Origin: Bacteroidales bacterium
Lineage (GTDB): Bacteria; Bacteroidota; Bacteroidia; Bacteroidales; ML635J-15
Assembly (NCBI GenBank): GCA_003249955.1
Contig: QKHS01000097.1
Location: 1 to 44,958 of the forward strand
DNA: 44,958 nucleotides
Direction of reading: 5' to 3'
Shown in pieces: positions 25,894-34,967 of this stretch (the first letter of the stretch is position 1; each line of letters opens with the position of its first letter). Under the pieces are notes generated by a model. That model did no database searches and was not told the origin of the DNA. It saw only the letters and a program-made list of their open reading frames with translations. The translations under genes and the position numbers were made by a program.

Positions 25894-27462
25894 ATGAAAA
25901 AATTAATATTGGTGATTGCGTTAGCAGTTGTTTCTGTTTATGCATTTACACAAACGATAACCAATCAGGGAGCAAAAGTTATTGTCAGTAACGGAACGTA
26001 TCTTATATTTAATTCATTACATAACTCTCAGGCAGGAGGATATTTTTATTATGATACGGATTTGTCTGTCCCCGGCAACTGGACTAACATAAGCCCTGCA
26101 TCTTTTGATCAGGGGTCTAACGGCTCCGTTACTTTAAACGGAAACACACAGCAAACAGTAACCAGCGGCGGAAGCTCATTCGGGGCAATTGTTGTTAATA
26201 ATACTTCAGGAAGTAATGCAGCCATCGTATTGGGCGATGATCTTACTGTTGATAATTCATTAAATCTTACAAACGGAATAATAAATACTGACGGGAATAA
26301 GCTCGTTTTTCAGGCTTCGGCAAGTTCAAATGCGGGAAATGCAAATAGTTTTGTTGATGGCGGAATGCAAAAAACAGGAGCAGTTCCGTTTGTTTTTCCT
26401 TGCGGAGACGTAAGTTTACAGGATTTTGACGGTAACGGAAATGTTGTTTACAAAGTGTGGTCTCCTATGACATCAAATCCGGTTGCATCAACAACCGTTA
26501 ATGTTGAATACTTTTTTGATGATTCGGGCATGCCGGACTGGTGGGAGCACGGGGGAAATATGGATGCAACATTGCATCATGTAAGTAATCGTGAGTACTG
26601 GCAGGTAAGTTCAACAGAAGATTTCACAAATGTAACCCTGTATTGGAATGATAATGATCATTCTTCTCCGTCAGGAATCTGTAATCATGGTTTTGACTAC
26701 GGCGATGAGGCTGATTTTGTTCCGGCAGACCTTTCTGTTGCATACTGGAACGGAAGCATGTGGGTAGATGCAGATTATAACAGCGATCCGGCACTTTCAA
26801 ATATTGTTCACGATCAGGGCTATATTACAAGCCGTTTTTCGGTTCCGTTCGGAGCAAAATCCCAGACATTTATTACTTTGGGGTCGAAAAACGACATTGA
26901 CCCTTTACCGGTTGAACTGGTTTCGTTGATTGCCGACTGTTCAGGAAAGCAGGTTGATTTAATCTGGCAAACCGCATCAGAAATTAATAATTCAGGTTTT
27001 GTTATCGAAAAATCTGATGATGCAAAAACATTTTCACAAATCGGATTTGTTGCGGGAGCAGGGAACAGTAACAGGACTATAAGTTACGTATTCAGCGACT
27101 ATAAGCCTTCCAACGGGAATAATTATTATCGGTTAAAACAGATTGATAATGATGGCAGATTTGCATATTCAAAAGTAGTTTCGGCTTCATGTGAGAATGA
27201 CAATGATCCTGTTCCTTCTTTTATCGTATATCCTAATCCTTCAAAAGATATTATTAATGTTACGGCTGAGAATATGCCGGGAGAAACAACTGTTGTAAAT
27301 GTTTACAATGTATTAGGATCTTTGGTTTATCAGAAGAAAGAAACTACTGTTTCGGGAAATGCTTTTGCCAGTTTCGATATTTCATCATTGCCTCCGGCCA
27401 TGTACATGGTTAAAATTATTTCAGGAGATTATGTAGGAACAAAGAAAGTCGAAAAACAATAA
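25894..27462 (+). CDS. Secreted T9SS type A cargo protein of unknown function
   Basis: 522 residues. A signal peptide (MKKLILVIALAVVSVYAFTQ) is followed by a Gly/Asn/Ser/Thr-rich beta-helix-like region (about 22-150) with repeated asparagine-rich strands such as VTLNGNTQQTV and IVVNNTSGSN. A middle domain (about 150-330) is aromatic-rich and lacks a recognisable catalytic motif. An FN3-like bridge (LPVELVSLIADC to YYRLKQIDNDGRF) and the type A sorting domain (IVYPNPSKDIINVT to PAMYMVKI, KKVEKQ) end the protein. It should be exported by T9SS and either surface attached or released. The gene has its own promoter and converges on another T9SS gene 5 nt away. Confidence 0.85.
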   Translation: MKKLILVIALAVVSVYAFTQTITNQGAKVIVSNGTYLIFNSLHNSQAGGYFYYDTDLSVPGNWTNISPASFDQGSNGSVTLNGNTQQTVTSGGSSFGAIVVNNTSGSNAAIVLGDDLTVDNSLNLTNGIINTDGNKLVFQASASSNAGNANSFVDGGMQKTGAVPFVFPCGDVSLQDFDGNGNVVYKVWSPMTSNPVASTTVNVEYFFDDSGMPDWWEHGGNMDATLHHVSNREYWQVSSTEDFTNVTLYWNDNDHSSPSGICNHGFDYGDEADFVPADLSVAYWNGSMWVDADYNSDPALSNIVHDQGYITSRFSVPFGAKSQTFITLGSKNDIDPLPVELVSLIADCSGKQVDLIWQTASEINNSGFVIEKSDDAKTFSQIGFVAGAGNSNRTISYVFSDYKPSNGNNYYRLKQIDNDGRFAYSKVVSASCENDNDPVPSFIVYPNPSKDIINVTAENMPGETTVVNVYNVLGSLVYQKKETTVSGNAFASFDISSLPPAMYMVKIISGDYVGTKKVEKQ

Positions 27463-27467
27463 TTTTC

Positions 27468-29216
27468 TTACAGCGAGATAATCTTATCTGTTACGGTTTT
27501 GCCATTTTTGTAAACTATATTGATAAAGTATAGTCCTGTTTTTAACTGAGTTATAACTTTCCCCTGATAATCAGGTCTTGTTTTAATTATTTTTCTACCG
27601 GAAGCATCAAATAACTCAACATAATCAATATTACCGGCATTGCAGAAATACAATTCTCCGTTAACCGGGTTAGGATAAAATGCCTGTTCGTATTTTTGTA
27701 AAGAAGAATAAGAAATATCGACAATACATGTGTCAAAGGTCATTACTCCCTGATTGTATCTGTCTTTTGCCGGAATTGTATTTTGATTCAGACTGGCAGG
27801 ATAACCTACAGGAGACCAGGCAAAATCATTGTAAAAATAGCATGGAGCTTCTGTTCTGTAAAGTGATACAGTTTCTATACCTGTTGTGGATGACGGGTTA
27901 CACGTTCCTTTTACATTGTTTCCCCAACTGAAGTTTCCCTGACCGTAAGTTGAAAAATTACCTAATAAAAAGCCGGTGTTTGTGATTTCGTTCCCGACGA
28001 AATTGGACGAATCGGTGGGAGAATTGAAATTCATTACGATTCCGTATTTTTCCAGTCTGTTTCTGAAAAATGTGTTGAAAGGCCCGTTTATATCGTGAGA
28101 ATCATCAATGATTGCATTTTGGGCAATATTGCCTTCAAAAAGGTTGCAGTATGCATAATTGCCATGAAGTACGAGGTCGCCTGCTGATGCTGCCGGAAGA
28201 TAATCTTCAGTCCAGTACGGATCAAAAGAATAATTATATGCTGCTACGTTTCCGTTTGCTCCCGATTGCATCAGAACGGAATGCCGTAAGTGTTCAAAAA
28301 TATTATTTTCAATCAAGCATTCCCCGGAAGAGGCTGATATTTCGGTGCCATATCCCTGTCCGTTTCCGCCGTAAGCAAAAGCATGATGTATGTAGCAGCC
28401 GGAAACTGTAATATTTGTTGAGTTTGAAATACTGATATGTGCAAAGTTGCAGTTGTAACTTTCAATAGCTCTGACCTGACAATTATATGCGTAATTCATG
28501 GAAATATTCGATGTTTGATTGGTTGTTGCATCTTCGCGTTCGATTTTAACCCCTGCAATTAAAACATCTTTCACTGGATTTATTTTTTTTACTACCGGAG
28601 TTTTTTCCGTAGGGAAGCTGTGTCTTAATCCGGAAGCTATAAAAATTGTATCGGCGTTTACAGATTCTACCCTTAGAATCTGAGCCATGCATGACATAGC
28701 CCAGTCGGAGTACATATAGCCGGTTCCGTCCATACTTAGTCTGATAATATCATCTGATTCAATATTGTGGATGTCTGTCGAAAGTACAATATATTCATTG
28801 CCTTTTACAGCTTCTGATACCTGAAATTCTTCTGAAGACACAGATCCCTGAATAATTATGAGATCGGAAGCGCCGCCAAGATTGAACTTTAAAACAGAAC
28901 TGTTGTATCCCTGCCCGTAAATTGTTATTCCGGTAGGAATGTTAACCGACTGGTCGAAAAGAAACTCTCCTTCAGGAATAATGATTTTTCCGTAGCTTCC
29001 CGAAAAAGAACTTATTGCCTCAGACATAGCTGCATCGTCAGAAATACCGTCATTTGCTATTGCTCCGTAGTCAGCAATGTTTACTTCCGCTGAATTTTCA
29101 CCTACCGGATAGTTTATGCCGGCATTTGACCAGTCCACCAATCTCCATCCTGGAATTTGTGCTGATAAAAAGAGTGATACAAGGCTACAGAAAAATAAAA
29201 TAACAGTTTTTTTCAT
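27468..29216 (-). CDS. Pectate-lyase-like right-handed beta-helix protein with T9SS type A signal
   Basis: 582 residues with a signal peptide MKKTVILFFCSLVSLFLSAQ. Residues about 45-110 match the pectate-lyase-3 / GH28-related start (VNIADYGAIANDGISDDAAM, then GKIIIPEGEFLF and GITIYGQGYNSSVLKF). Parallel beta-helix rungs follow (ITVSGCYIHHAF, CLIENNIFEHLRHSV, CNLFEGNIAQNAII). The C-terminal type A signal is FYPNPVNGELYF to GLYFINIVYKNG. Relatives bind or cleave acidic polysaccharides. No classical pectate-lyase catalytic set could be confirmed by eye, so lyase or hydrolase activity is unproven. Surface glycan use is the likely theme. Confidence 0.85.
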   Translation of the reverse strand: MKKTVILFFCSLVSLFLSAQIPGWRLVDWSNAGINYPVGENSAEVNIADYGAIANDGISDDAAMSEAISSFSGSYGKIIIPEGEFLFDQSVNIPTGITIYGQGYNSSVLKFNLGGASDLIIIQGSVSSEEFQVSEAVKGNEYIVLSTDIHNIESDDIIRLSMDGTGYMYSDWAMSCMAQILRVESVNADTIFIASGLRHSFPTEKTPVVKKINPVKDVLIAGVKIEREDATTNQTSNISMNYAYNCQVRAIESYNCNFAHISISNSTNITVSGCYIHHAFAYGGNGQGYGTEISASSGECLIENNIFEHLRHSVLMQSGANGNVAAYNYSFDPYWTEDYLPAASAGDLVLHGNYAYCNLFEGNIAQNAIIDDSHDINGPFNTFFRNRLEKYGIVMNFNSPTDSSNFVGNEITNTGFLLGNFSTYGQGNFSWGNNVKGTCNPSSTTGIETVSLYRTEAPCYFYNDFAWSPVGYPASLNQNTIPAKDRYNQGVMTFDTCIVDISYSSLQKYEQAFYPNPVNGELYFCNAGNIDYVELFDASGRKIIKTRPDYQGKVITQLKTGLYFINIVYKNGKTVTDKIISL

Positions 29217-29375
29217 GGTTAAAGAATTTGTAAATTAGTAATAAAAATAATTTAATTGTAATATAGTAATGCTATTGCAAAAGCCTGTTATACGAAAATT
29301 TAAAGAATAGGTTTTGAAAAGTTATTTATGATTTTCTGAAAATGAATAAAGTATTTTCAGGCAGGCAACAGTGGA

Positions 29376-29403
29376 AAAATAGTAGCTATACAACTACTAT
29401 TTT
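29376..29403 (-). terminator. Weak terminator-like hairpin overlapping the response-regulator stop
   Basis: The 10-bp inverted repeat AAAATAGTAG/CTACTATTTT (29376-29385 and 29394-29403) with an 8-nt loop spans the TAG stop. On the minus strand the stem ends in TTTTT. The stem is AT-rich, so efficiency is doubtful. Confidence 0.45.
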
Positions 29404-30042
29404 ATTCTTAATGGCAAACATAACAAGGCTTGCGGTATTTTTAGTATCTGTCTTTTCGAGAATATTGGCACGGTGCTTTTCTACTGTTCTTTTACTCAGA
29501 AAAAGTTTTTCGCCGATTTCAACATTGGACAATCCCTGGCAAATAAGTGCGATTATCTCAATTTCACGTGCGGATAAATCGAATATTTCGGTTGGATTAT
29601 CTTCGGTATTTTTTATGTTTCTTAGTAAATTCTGGAGTAACTCCTGACTGAAATAGCTTTTCCCTTCAATAACAGAACATAATGCGGCATGTACTTCGTC
29701 AATATCCGAATCTTTAAGTAAGAAACCGCAAACTCCGGCTTCTACCATTTTGTAATAGTAATCTTCGTCACCATACATCGAAAGTGTAATTATCTTTAAA
29801 TCAGGGAATTTCTGTAAGGCTTTTTGTGCAGCTTCTATTCCGTTCATTTCCGGCATGTCAATGTCGAGCAAAACCACATCAACAGGTAATACATCAATGG
29901 TGTTCAAAAACTCTGTCCCGTTTGAAGCTTCGGCAACAACTTTAAATTCTTTGAATGAGTTGAGCAACAGCTTTAATCCGTTACGGAATAACGCGTGATC
30001 GTCAACTATCATTACATTATAAATACTAGTCTTTGTCATCAT
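29386..30042 (-). CDS. NarL/FixJ-family response regulator
   Basis: 218 residues. The N-terminal receiver has IVDDH, the phospho-acceptor Asp60 in VVLLDIDMPEMNG, and Lys in LLKDSD. The C-terminal LuxR-type HTH starts LSAREIEIIALICQGLSNVE and continues through LFLSKRTVEKHRANILEKT. It is a DNA-binding transcription regulator. Its first 17 nt overlap the end of the kinase gene, so the two are coupled. Targets are unknown. The neighbouring T9SS genes are candidates only by position. Confidence 0.95.
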   Translation of the reverse strand: MMTKTSIYNVMIVDDHALFRNGLKLLLNSFKEFKVVAEASNGTEFLNTIDVLPVDVVLLDIDMPEMNGIEAAQKALQKFPDLKIITLSMYGDEDYYYKMVEAGVCGFLLKDSDIDEVHAALCSVIEGKSYFSQELLQNLLRNIKNTEDNPTEIFDLSAREIEIIALICQGLSNVEIGEKLFLSKRTVEKHRANILEKTDTKNTASLVMFAIKNKIVVV

Positions 30043-30991
30043 TTGTGAAAGGTATTTTTATCATTACGTCTGTTCCTTTTCCCGATAAACTTTGAATATC
30101 AATATTTCCTTTAAGTGAATTTATTCTGCTGTAAATGTTGTAAAGCCCGGTTCCTTTTTCCTGTGGTTTAAACATGTTTTCAAGTTCAAAGCCTCTTCCG
30201 TTATCTTTGTAGGTTAGTATTACAGAATAAATATCGTAGTGCATATCAATACTTATTTTTTTTGCATTTGCATGTTTTACCGTATTGTTTATCAACTCGC
30301 AGACGACTCTGTATAAAACCGATTCTGTATTTTGTTCCAGCCTCAGTCCTTTAAGATTGCTGCGATATTCTATATTTATGCTTCCGGTTGCATTTATTTT
30401 TTGTACAAAGTTATTGATAGCCTTGTCCAGTCCAAAGTTGTCCAGAACATGAGGGCTTAGATTGTTGGAAATGTCTTTTATGCTTTTTATGGATTCAAGA
30501 ATAACATTGTCCAGATTATTTAATATGGCTTCGGATTGAGGCGAATTCTCCTGCTTTTTAAGTGCTGATAATGACATTTTTATGGTTGACAGCAGGGGGC
30601 CAAGTCCATCATGCAGATCCTTTGCAAGCCTTTTGCGCTCGTTATCTTCAGCCTGAATCATAACCGAAAGAAAACGTTTTTCGCTTGCCCTTTTTTCGCT
30701 TTCGATTTTTTCCATATAGACAAAAATCTTACGGATAAGAATAAGTCCTACGGCAAAAAAAGTTGCAGATGCCACCCCGAGCCATATATATAGCAGCCTG
30801 TAGTATCTGGGTTCCACGTCGAAGTAAAAAGGCAATGATTCCAGAACCATTCGCATAAGTAAAGCTGCAAAACCAAGGCTTATAAAAATCCATGACAAAT
30901 TATACTTGGTTTTTTTCGTAAGCCGCAGTGACATAATAGCCGCAGTAATCTGAAAAATTATTGTTATGAATAATACAACTTTTAGAACCAT
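30026..30991 (-). CDS. NarL-type sensor histidine kinase (HisKA_3)
   Basis: 321 residues when started at the ATG at 30991 (MVLKVVLFITIIFQ). The frame reaches 31033, but the -7 element at 31012-31019 would then lie inside the gene. Three TM segments (about 3-22, 31-50, 66-87) have almost no extracellular sensor domain. A coiled-coil linker leads to the HisKA_3 dimerisation motif AKDLHDGLGPLLSTIKMSL with His127. The HATPase part has CELINNTVKHANAKKI, DNGRGFELENMF and GTGLYNIYSRI. It phosphorylates the coupled NarL-type regulator, probably in response to a membrane or cytoplasmic cue. Confidence 0.93.
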   Translation of the reverse strand: MVLKVVLFITIIFQITAAIMSLRLTKKTKYNLSWIFISLGFAALLMRMVLESLPFYFDVEPRYYRLLYIWLGVASATFFAVGLILIRKIFVYMEKIESEKRASEKRFLSVMIQAEDNERKRLAKDLHDGLGPLLSTIKMSLSALKKQENSPQSEAILNNLDNVILESIKSIKDISNNLSPHVLDNFGLDKAINNFVQKINATGSINIEYRSNLKGLRLEQNTESVLYRVVCELINNTVKHANAKKISIDMHYDIYSVILTYKDNGRGFELENMFKPQEKGTGLYNIYSRINSLKGNIDIQSLSGKGTDVMIKIPFTNDDKD

Positions 30992-31011
30992 ATTAGAATT
31001 TTGTTTATGTG

Positions 31012-31019
31012 CAAAGATA
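31012..31019 (-). promoter_or_regulatory. -7 element of the two-component operon (TATCTTTG)
   Basis: A perfect TAnnTTTG on the minus strand 20 nt before the ATG at 30991. No TTG at -33 spacing. It directly follows the serC terminator. Confidence 0.5.
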
Positions 31020-31031
31020 AGTAAATATGTC

Positions 31032-31060
31032 AAAAAAAATGCTTCGGATTTTCCGAAGCA
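31032..31060 (-). terminator. Terminator of serC
   Basis: A perfect 9-bp stem TGCTTCGGA/TCCGAAGCA (31040-31048 and 31052-31060) with a 3-nt loop, followed on the minus strand by eight T's. Confidence 0.92.
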
Positions 31061-31082
31061 CTTCTTTTATTTTTATAAGATA

Positions 31083-32153
31083 TTAAGCATTTTGTTTTTC
31101 AAAATCATTCATTGCCTGAACTAAAGCCTGAACATCTTCCAAAGTACATGCATTATAAGTAGAAGCTCTGAATCCACCTACCGAACGATGGCCTTTAAGT
31201 CCTACACAGTCTCTTGATGAAGCAAATTTTACAAAGTCTTCTTCCAGATGTTTGTATTGTTCTTCCATAACGAAAACAATGTTCATTCTCGAACGGTCTT
31301 CTTTTACAACCGGACATCTGAACATTTTGCTGTTATCGATTGCTCCATAGAGTAAGTTAGCTCTGTCGTCAGCAAGTTTATTCATAGCGTTAAGTCCGCC
31401 CAATTCTTTAACCCATAATAAAGTTTCGCGTAAAGCAAAAATGTTAACACACGGAGGAGTGTTGTACATTGAACCGCCGTTGATATGAGTTTCATATTTA
31501 AGCATTGTAGGAATAGGTCTGTCTGCAACTTTTTCGAGCATGTCGTTGCGGATTATAACGAAAGTTACGCCTGCAGGACCCATGTTTTTCTGAGCACCGC
31601 CGTAAATCATAGCATACTTTGTAACATCAACCGGACGACTTAAAATGTCAGAAGACATATCAGCAATTAAAGGAGCGTCAAAAGTCCAGTCTTCGTGAAT
31701 TTCGGTTCCGCGTATTGTGTTGTTTGTTGTAATGTGTACATAATCTACATCAGCAGGAACTTTAAGGTCCTTAGGAATATAAGTAAAATCTTTGTCTTTT
31801 GATGAAACTTCAATTACTTCACCCCATAATTTAGCTTCTTTAACTGCTGCTGTTGACCATGTGCCGGTGTTAAGATAAAAAGCTTTTGTTTTAAGAAAGT
31901 TGTAAGGGATCATACAAAACTGCATACTTGCTCCGCCACCTAAAAACAGTACTGAATAATTGTCAGGAATGTTAAGAATTTCTTTCATTAATTCAACAGT
32001 GTTGTTCATTATAGCATCGAAATCTTTGCCACGATGTGAGACTTCTAAAATAGACTGTCCTGAGTTGTTAAGCTCAATAATAGCTTTAGAAGTATTTTCC
32101 AAAGTTCTGTCTGACAATTTACAAGGTCCTGCATTAAAAATGTGCTTTCTCAT
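31083..32153 (-). CDS. serC: Phosphoserine aminotransferase
   Basis: PLP enzyme converting 3-phosphohydroxypyruvate and glutamate to phosphoserine, the second step of serine synthesis; it can also serve in pyridoxal phosphate synthesis. The N-terminal [26 protein letters not shown], the PLP-lysine motif [12 protein letters not shown] (Lys189) and [18 protein letters not shown] are family hallmarks. 356 residues, full length. serA, often next to serC in this phylum, is absent here. The gene is flanked by its own -7 element and terminator, so it is a single-gene unit. Confidence 0.97.
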   Translation of the reverse strand: MRKHIFNAGPCKLSDRTLENTSKAIIELNNSGQSILEVSHRGKDFDAIMNNTVELMKEILNIPDNYSVLFLGGGASMQFCMIPYNFLKTKAFYLNTGTWSTAAVKEAKLWGEVIEVSSKDKDFTYIPKDLKVPADVDYVHITTNNTIRGTEIHEDWTFDAPLIADMSSDILSRPVDVTKYAMIYGGAQKNMGPAGVTFVIIRNDMLEKVADRPIPTMLKYETHINGGSMYNTPPCVNIFALRETLLWVKELGGLNAMNKLADDRANLLYGAIDNSKMFRCPVVKEDRSRMNIVFVMEEQYKHLEEDFVKFASSRDCVGLKGHRSVGGFRASTYNACTLEDVQALVQAMNDFEKQNA

Positions 32154-32190
32154 AATGTTTTATTTTAATAATTTAAATTGTTTTCCGAAG

Positions 32191-32198
32191 CAAATGTA
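32191..32198 (-). promoter_or_regulatory. -7 element of serC (TACATTTG)
   Basis: A perfect TAnnTTTG 37 nt before the start codon. No clear -33 TTG. The rest of the gap to cdaA shows nothing recognisable. Confidence 0.45.
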
Positions 32199-32356
32199 AT
32201 AAACATATTTTACATAGATGAAAATACTTTAATGATTTACAACATAAATGGAGATTAAATTGACCCGGAAATTACAGACAAGGGTAAGAAGTTCTAAAAA
32301 AAAGTAAATTACGGCAAAACAGCATTGATTTAAGCCGGCATGCATTGACACGGGAG

Positions 32357-33142
32357 TTATTCGTTTCTTTTTAGGAATCCGATAATTACTTTACTCAGTC
32401 GTTCGGGTTGTGTCATTTTGTATATTCTTCCGTTTCTTGCCACAGAAATATTGCCGGTTTGTTCCGAAACTATTATTACAATTGTATCTGTAATTTCTGT
32501 CATTCCCAAACCTGATCTGTGTCTTAGCCCGTATTCGGCAGGAAGATCTGGGTTTGACGAAATCGGGAGAACACATTTTGCAGCATAAATTTTATTGTCT
32601 TCAATCAATACAGCTCCGTCGTGAAGCGGTGCGTCTTTATAAAAAATTGATTTTATAAGTTGAATACTGATGTCTGCGTTAAGGATTTCTCCATGTTCTG
32701 CAAAAGTTCTCAAAGAAGCATCTCTGGCAATTACAATCAGGGCTCCGGTTTTGGTGTGTGCCATTTCCATAACGGACTGGGTAATTTTGTCGATATTTGC
32801 CGAGCTATAGCCAGCCTGAAGCCTGGAGTTACGGATAATATTAAACTTTCCGCCTTTAATGTATTTGTTCCCGAGCAAAAGCAGAAACTGTCGGATTTCC
32901 TGTTGAAAAACCACAATGAGAGCAATCATTCCCACACCGATAACCTGACCCATAATGGAACCAAGTAATTCCATCTTCATAGCTTTTACAAGCAGCCATG
33001 TGAGATAGATTAAAAAGATCCCCACGAAAATACGCATTGCCGCGGTACCCTTAATAAGACGGTAAAGCTGGTACAACAGAAATGCCACCAGAAAAATATC
33101 CAGAAAGTCCAGTAATCTGATATGTATAAATGACGTTATCAT
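32357..33142 (-). CDS. cdaA: Diadenylate cyclase, membrane-bound CdaA type
   Basis: Makes cyclic di-AMP from two ATP. 261 residues with three N-terminal TM segments (about 10-28, 35-52, 58-78), then the DAC (DisA_N) domain with the catalytic motifs LHDGAVLIED (DGA) and LRHRSGLGM (RHR). The order and length match CdaA (TIGR00159). The gene lies 160 nt after folP, an arrangement common in this phylum, and has its own putative -7 element. Likely roles are potassium, osmotic and cell-wall homeostasis, from family knowledge. No c-di-AMP phosphodiesterase or CdaR-like gene is in the window. Confidence 0.95.
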   Translation of the reverse strand: MITSFIHIRLLDFLDIFLVAFLLYQLYRLIKGTAAMRIFVGIFLIYLTWLLVKAMKMELLGSIMGQVIGVGMIALIVVFQQEIRQFLLLLGNKYIKGGKFNIIRNSRLQAGYSSANIDKITQSVMEMAHTKTGALIVIARDASLRTFAEHGEILNADISIQLIKSIFYKDAPLHDGAVLIEDNKIYAAKCVLPISSNPDLPAEYGLRHRSGLGMTEITDTIVIIVSEQTGNISVARNGRIYKMTQPERLSKVIIGFLKRNE

Positions 33143-33159
33143 TTATTGTTATTTTATCA

Positions 33160-33167
33160 CAAAAGTA
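33160..33167 (-). promoter_or_regulatory. -7 element of cdaA (TACTTTTG)
   Basis: A perfect TAnnTTTG 17 nt before the cdaA start. It suggests expression independent of folP. Confidence 0.4.
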
Positions 33168-33302
33168 GTTATAATTTTTGAAAACATAATCTTTTGTAAA
33201 AACAGAAAAACCGATCTCCTGTTTTTTGATATTATACTTTATCCGGCGACCTCAGTTTTACACTGCAACCTTCTTACAATGCAGCAAATAATCGTTTCAG
33301 TT

Positions 33303-34124
33303 TTAAACCTTTCCGAATAATCTTACAACTTCTATTGCCTCTTTTACATCATGAACTCTTAAAATATTTGCTCCTTTTATAAGTGCATACATATTAAGTG
33401 CAGTGGTTCCGTTAAGAGCTTCAGCCGGGGTAATACCAAGTTCCTTCCATATCATGGATTTGCGGGACAGGCCTGCCAGAACAGGAACGCCGAAAACTGA
33501 AAACTCATCAAGTTTGTTTAAAAGACTGTAATTTTGTTCAATTGTTTTTGAAAAACCAAACCCCGGGTCAATAATTATGTCGTTAACTCCCAGACTGTTC
33601 AGTTGTCTTATTTTTTCTGAGAAATAATAAATTATATCTCCTGTAAGCGATTTATAATCAGTGAGTTGCTGCATGGTTTCAGGTGTGCCTCTCATATGCA
33701 TGATTATATAAGGGACATTCAGGGAAGCTATTGTTTCAAACATTTTTGCATCAAGGTTTCCTCCGCTTATGTCATTTATAATGTCTATCCCATAATCTTC
33801 AACAGCTCTTTTTGCAATTTCAGAATTTATTGTGTCAAGAGAAAAACAAAGATTCTGAAATTTTGCAGATACAATTTTCAATACAGGTTCCAAACGGCTC
33901 CATTCTTCTTCTGTGCTTAATATGGGGGCTCCCGGTCTGGAAGACATGGCTCCTATGTCGATAATTTCTGCACCGTCGGAATGCATTACGGCAATTTTAT
34001 CCTCAGCCGTTTTTTTTTCGCGTACTCTGCTGCCTGCATAAAAAGAGTCAGGGGTAAGGTTTAATATCCCCATAACGAGCGGAGTATCAAAGTTTTGCAG
34101 TTTGCCTTTTATGTTTATGTTCAC
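33303..34124 (-). CDS. folP: Dihydropteroate synthase
   Basis: Condenses 6-hydroxymethyl-dihydropterin diphosphate with p-aminobenzoate in folate synthesis; the target of sulfonamides. Motifs are MGILNLTPDSFYAGSR, EIIDIGAMSSRPG (usually GxxSTRPG), INDISGGNLD, YIIMHMRGTPETMQ, IIIDPGFGFSKT and GLSRKSMI. 273 residues, full length. The annotated start is a GTG at 34124, and no good upstream ATG exists. The residues before MGILNL fit the family length. It is divergent from tmk, and each gene has a TAnnTTTG element in the 134-nt gap. Confidence 0.96.
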   Translation of the reverse strand: MNINIKGKLQNFDTPLVMGILNLTPDSFYAGSRVREKKTAEDKIAVMHSDGAEIIDIGAMSSRPGAPILSTEEEWSRLEPVLKIVSAKFQNLCFSLDTINSEIAKRAVEDYGIDIINDISGGNLDAKMFETIASLNVPYIIMHMRGTPETMQQLTDYKSLTGDIIYYFSEKIRQLNSLGVNDIIIDPGFGFSKTIEQNYSLLNKLDEFSVFGVPVLAGLSRKSMIWKELGITPAEALNGTTALNMYALIKGANILRVHDVKEAIEVVRLFGKV

Positions 34125-34152
34125 CTGTATTACTGTTAAAATATCTGAATTG

Positions 34153-34160
34153 CAAATTTA
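34153..34160 (-). promoter_or_regulatory. -7 element of folP (TAAATTTG)
   Basis: A perfect TAnnTTTG on the minus strand, 28 nt before the GTG start. Confidence 0.4.
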
Positions 34161-34226
34161 TAAATTTATTAACTATATCCGTTAATAAAAAAACCTGTTT
34201 TAAACCTTATAATTTCAGGATTTTTA

Positions 34227-34234
34227 TAAATTTG
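34227..34234 (+). promoter_or_regulatory. -7 element of the tmk operon (TAAATTTG)
   Basis: A perfect TAnnTTTG 24 nt before the tmk ATG, probably driving the plus-strand run to rlmB. An AGGAAA Shine-Dalgarno-like stretch lies just before the start. Confidence 0.45.
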
Positions 34235-34258
34235 AAAACTTAAAAGAACAGGAAAAAA

Positions 34259-34945
34259 ATGGCATTTATTGTAATTGAAGGACTTGACGGTGCGGGAAAA
34301 TCAACCCAGATTGAATTGCTGAAAAAATACCTTGAGAGTAAAAACAAAGAATTTGAGTTTATACATTTTCCTACAACCGATTCCCCGGTTTTCGGAGATA
34401 TGATTTCAAGGTTTTTGCGCGGAGAATTCGGCAGTCTCGAACAGGTACATCCTTATCTGGTAGCTCTTCTGTTTGCCGGAGACAGATATAACATGTCTGC
34501 AGATATTAAAAAATGGCTTGCCGAAGATAAGCTGGTGGTTAACGACAGATATGTTTACTCAAATATCGGTTTTCAGTGTGCAAAAATGAAAACACGTAAG
34601 GATGCCGACGAACTTTTTGACTGGATTTTTAATCTGGAATACAATTATTTTAAAATTCCGAAACCTGACCTCAGCATTTTTCTCGACGTGCCTTTCAGTT
34701 TTACCGAGAAACGTCTGACCGAAAACAGGCAAGGTAAAGATCGGGAATATCTGCAGGGAAAAGCCGATATTCATGAGGCAGATCTGGATTTTCAGAAAAA
34801 TGTAAAGGAAACTTATCTTAAGGCAATTGACAGGGATGAAAATTTTATAAGAATTGACTGTACAGATAGCAATGGTGAAATGTTGCCGCCTCAAAAAATA
34901 TCTGAGATAATAACAAATGCGATTGAAGAACGTTCTATAATCTGA
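34259..34945 (+). CDS. tmk: Thymidylate kinase
   Basis: Phosphorylates dTMP to dTDP with ATP. The P-loop is EGLDGAGKSTQIELL (residues about 6-20). The nucleoside-binding part has FPTTDSPVFG, where many relatives have an E/R-P-G motif, LLFAGDRY (the family's F-x-x-D-R region), and the DRY-containing VNDRYVYSNIGFQCAK. 228 residues, slightly longer than the usual 205-215. It heads a plus-strand run with 22-nt spacing to the next gene. Another deoxynucleoside monophosphate kinase of the same fold is possible but less likely. Confidence 0.88.
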   Translation: MAFIVIEGLDGAGKSTQIELLKKYLESKNKEFEFIHFPTTDSPVFGDMISRFLRGEFGSLEQVHPYLVALLFAGDRYNMSADIKKWLAEDKLVVNDRYVYSNIGFQCAKMKTRKDADELFDWIFNLEYNYFKIPKPDLSIFLDVPFSFTEKRLTENRQGKDREYLQGKADIHEADLDFQKNVKETYLKAIDRDENFIRIDCTDSNGEMLPPQKISEIITNAIEERSII

Positions 34946-34967
34946 AACTATTAAAATTGAGAAAGAT

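Noticed and set aside
34559-34894. 111-codon minus-strand frame inside tmk
   Set aside because: Antisense shadow of a well-conserved gene.
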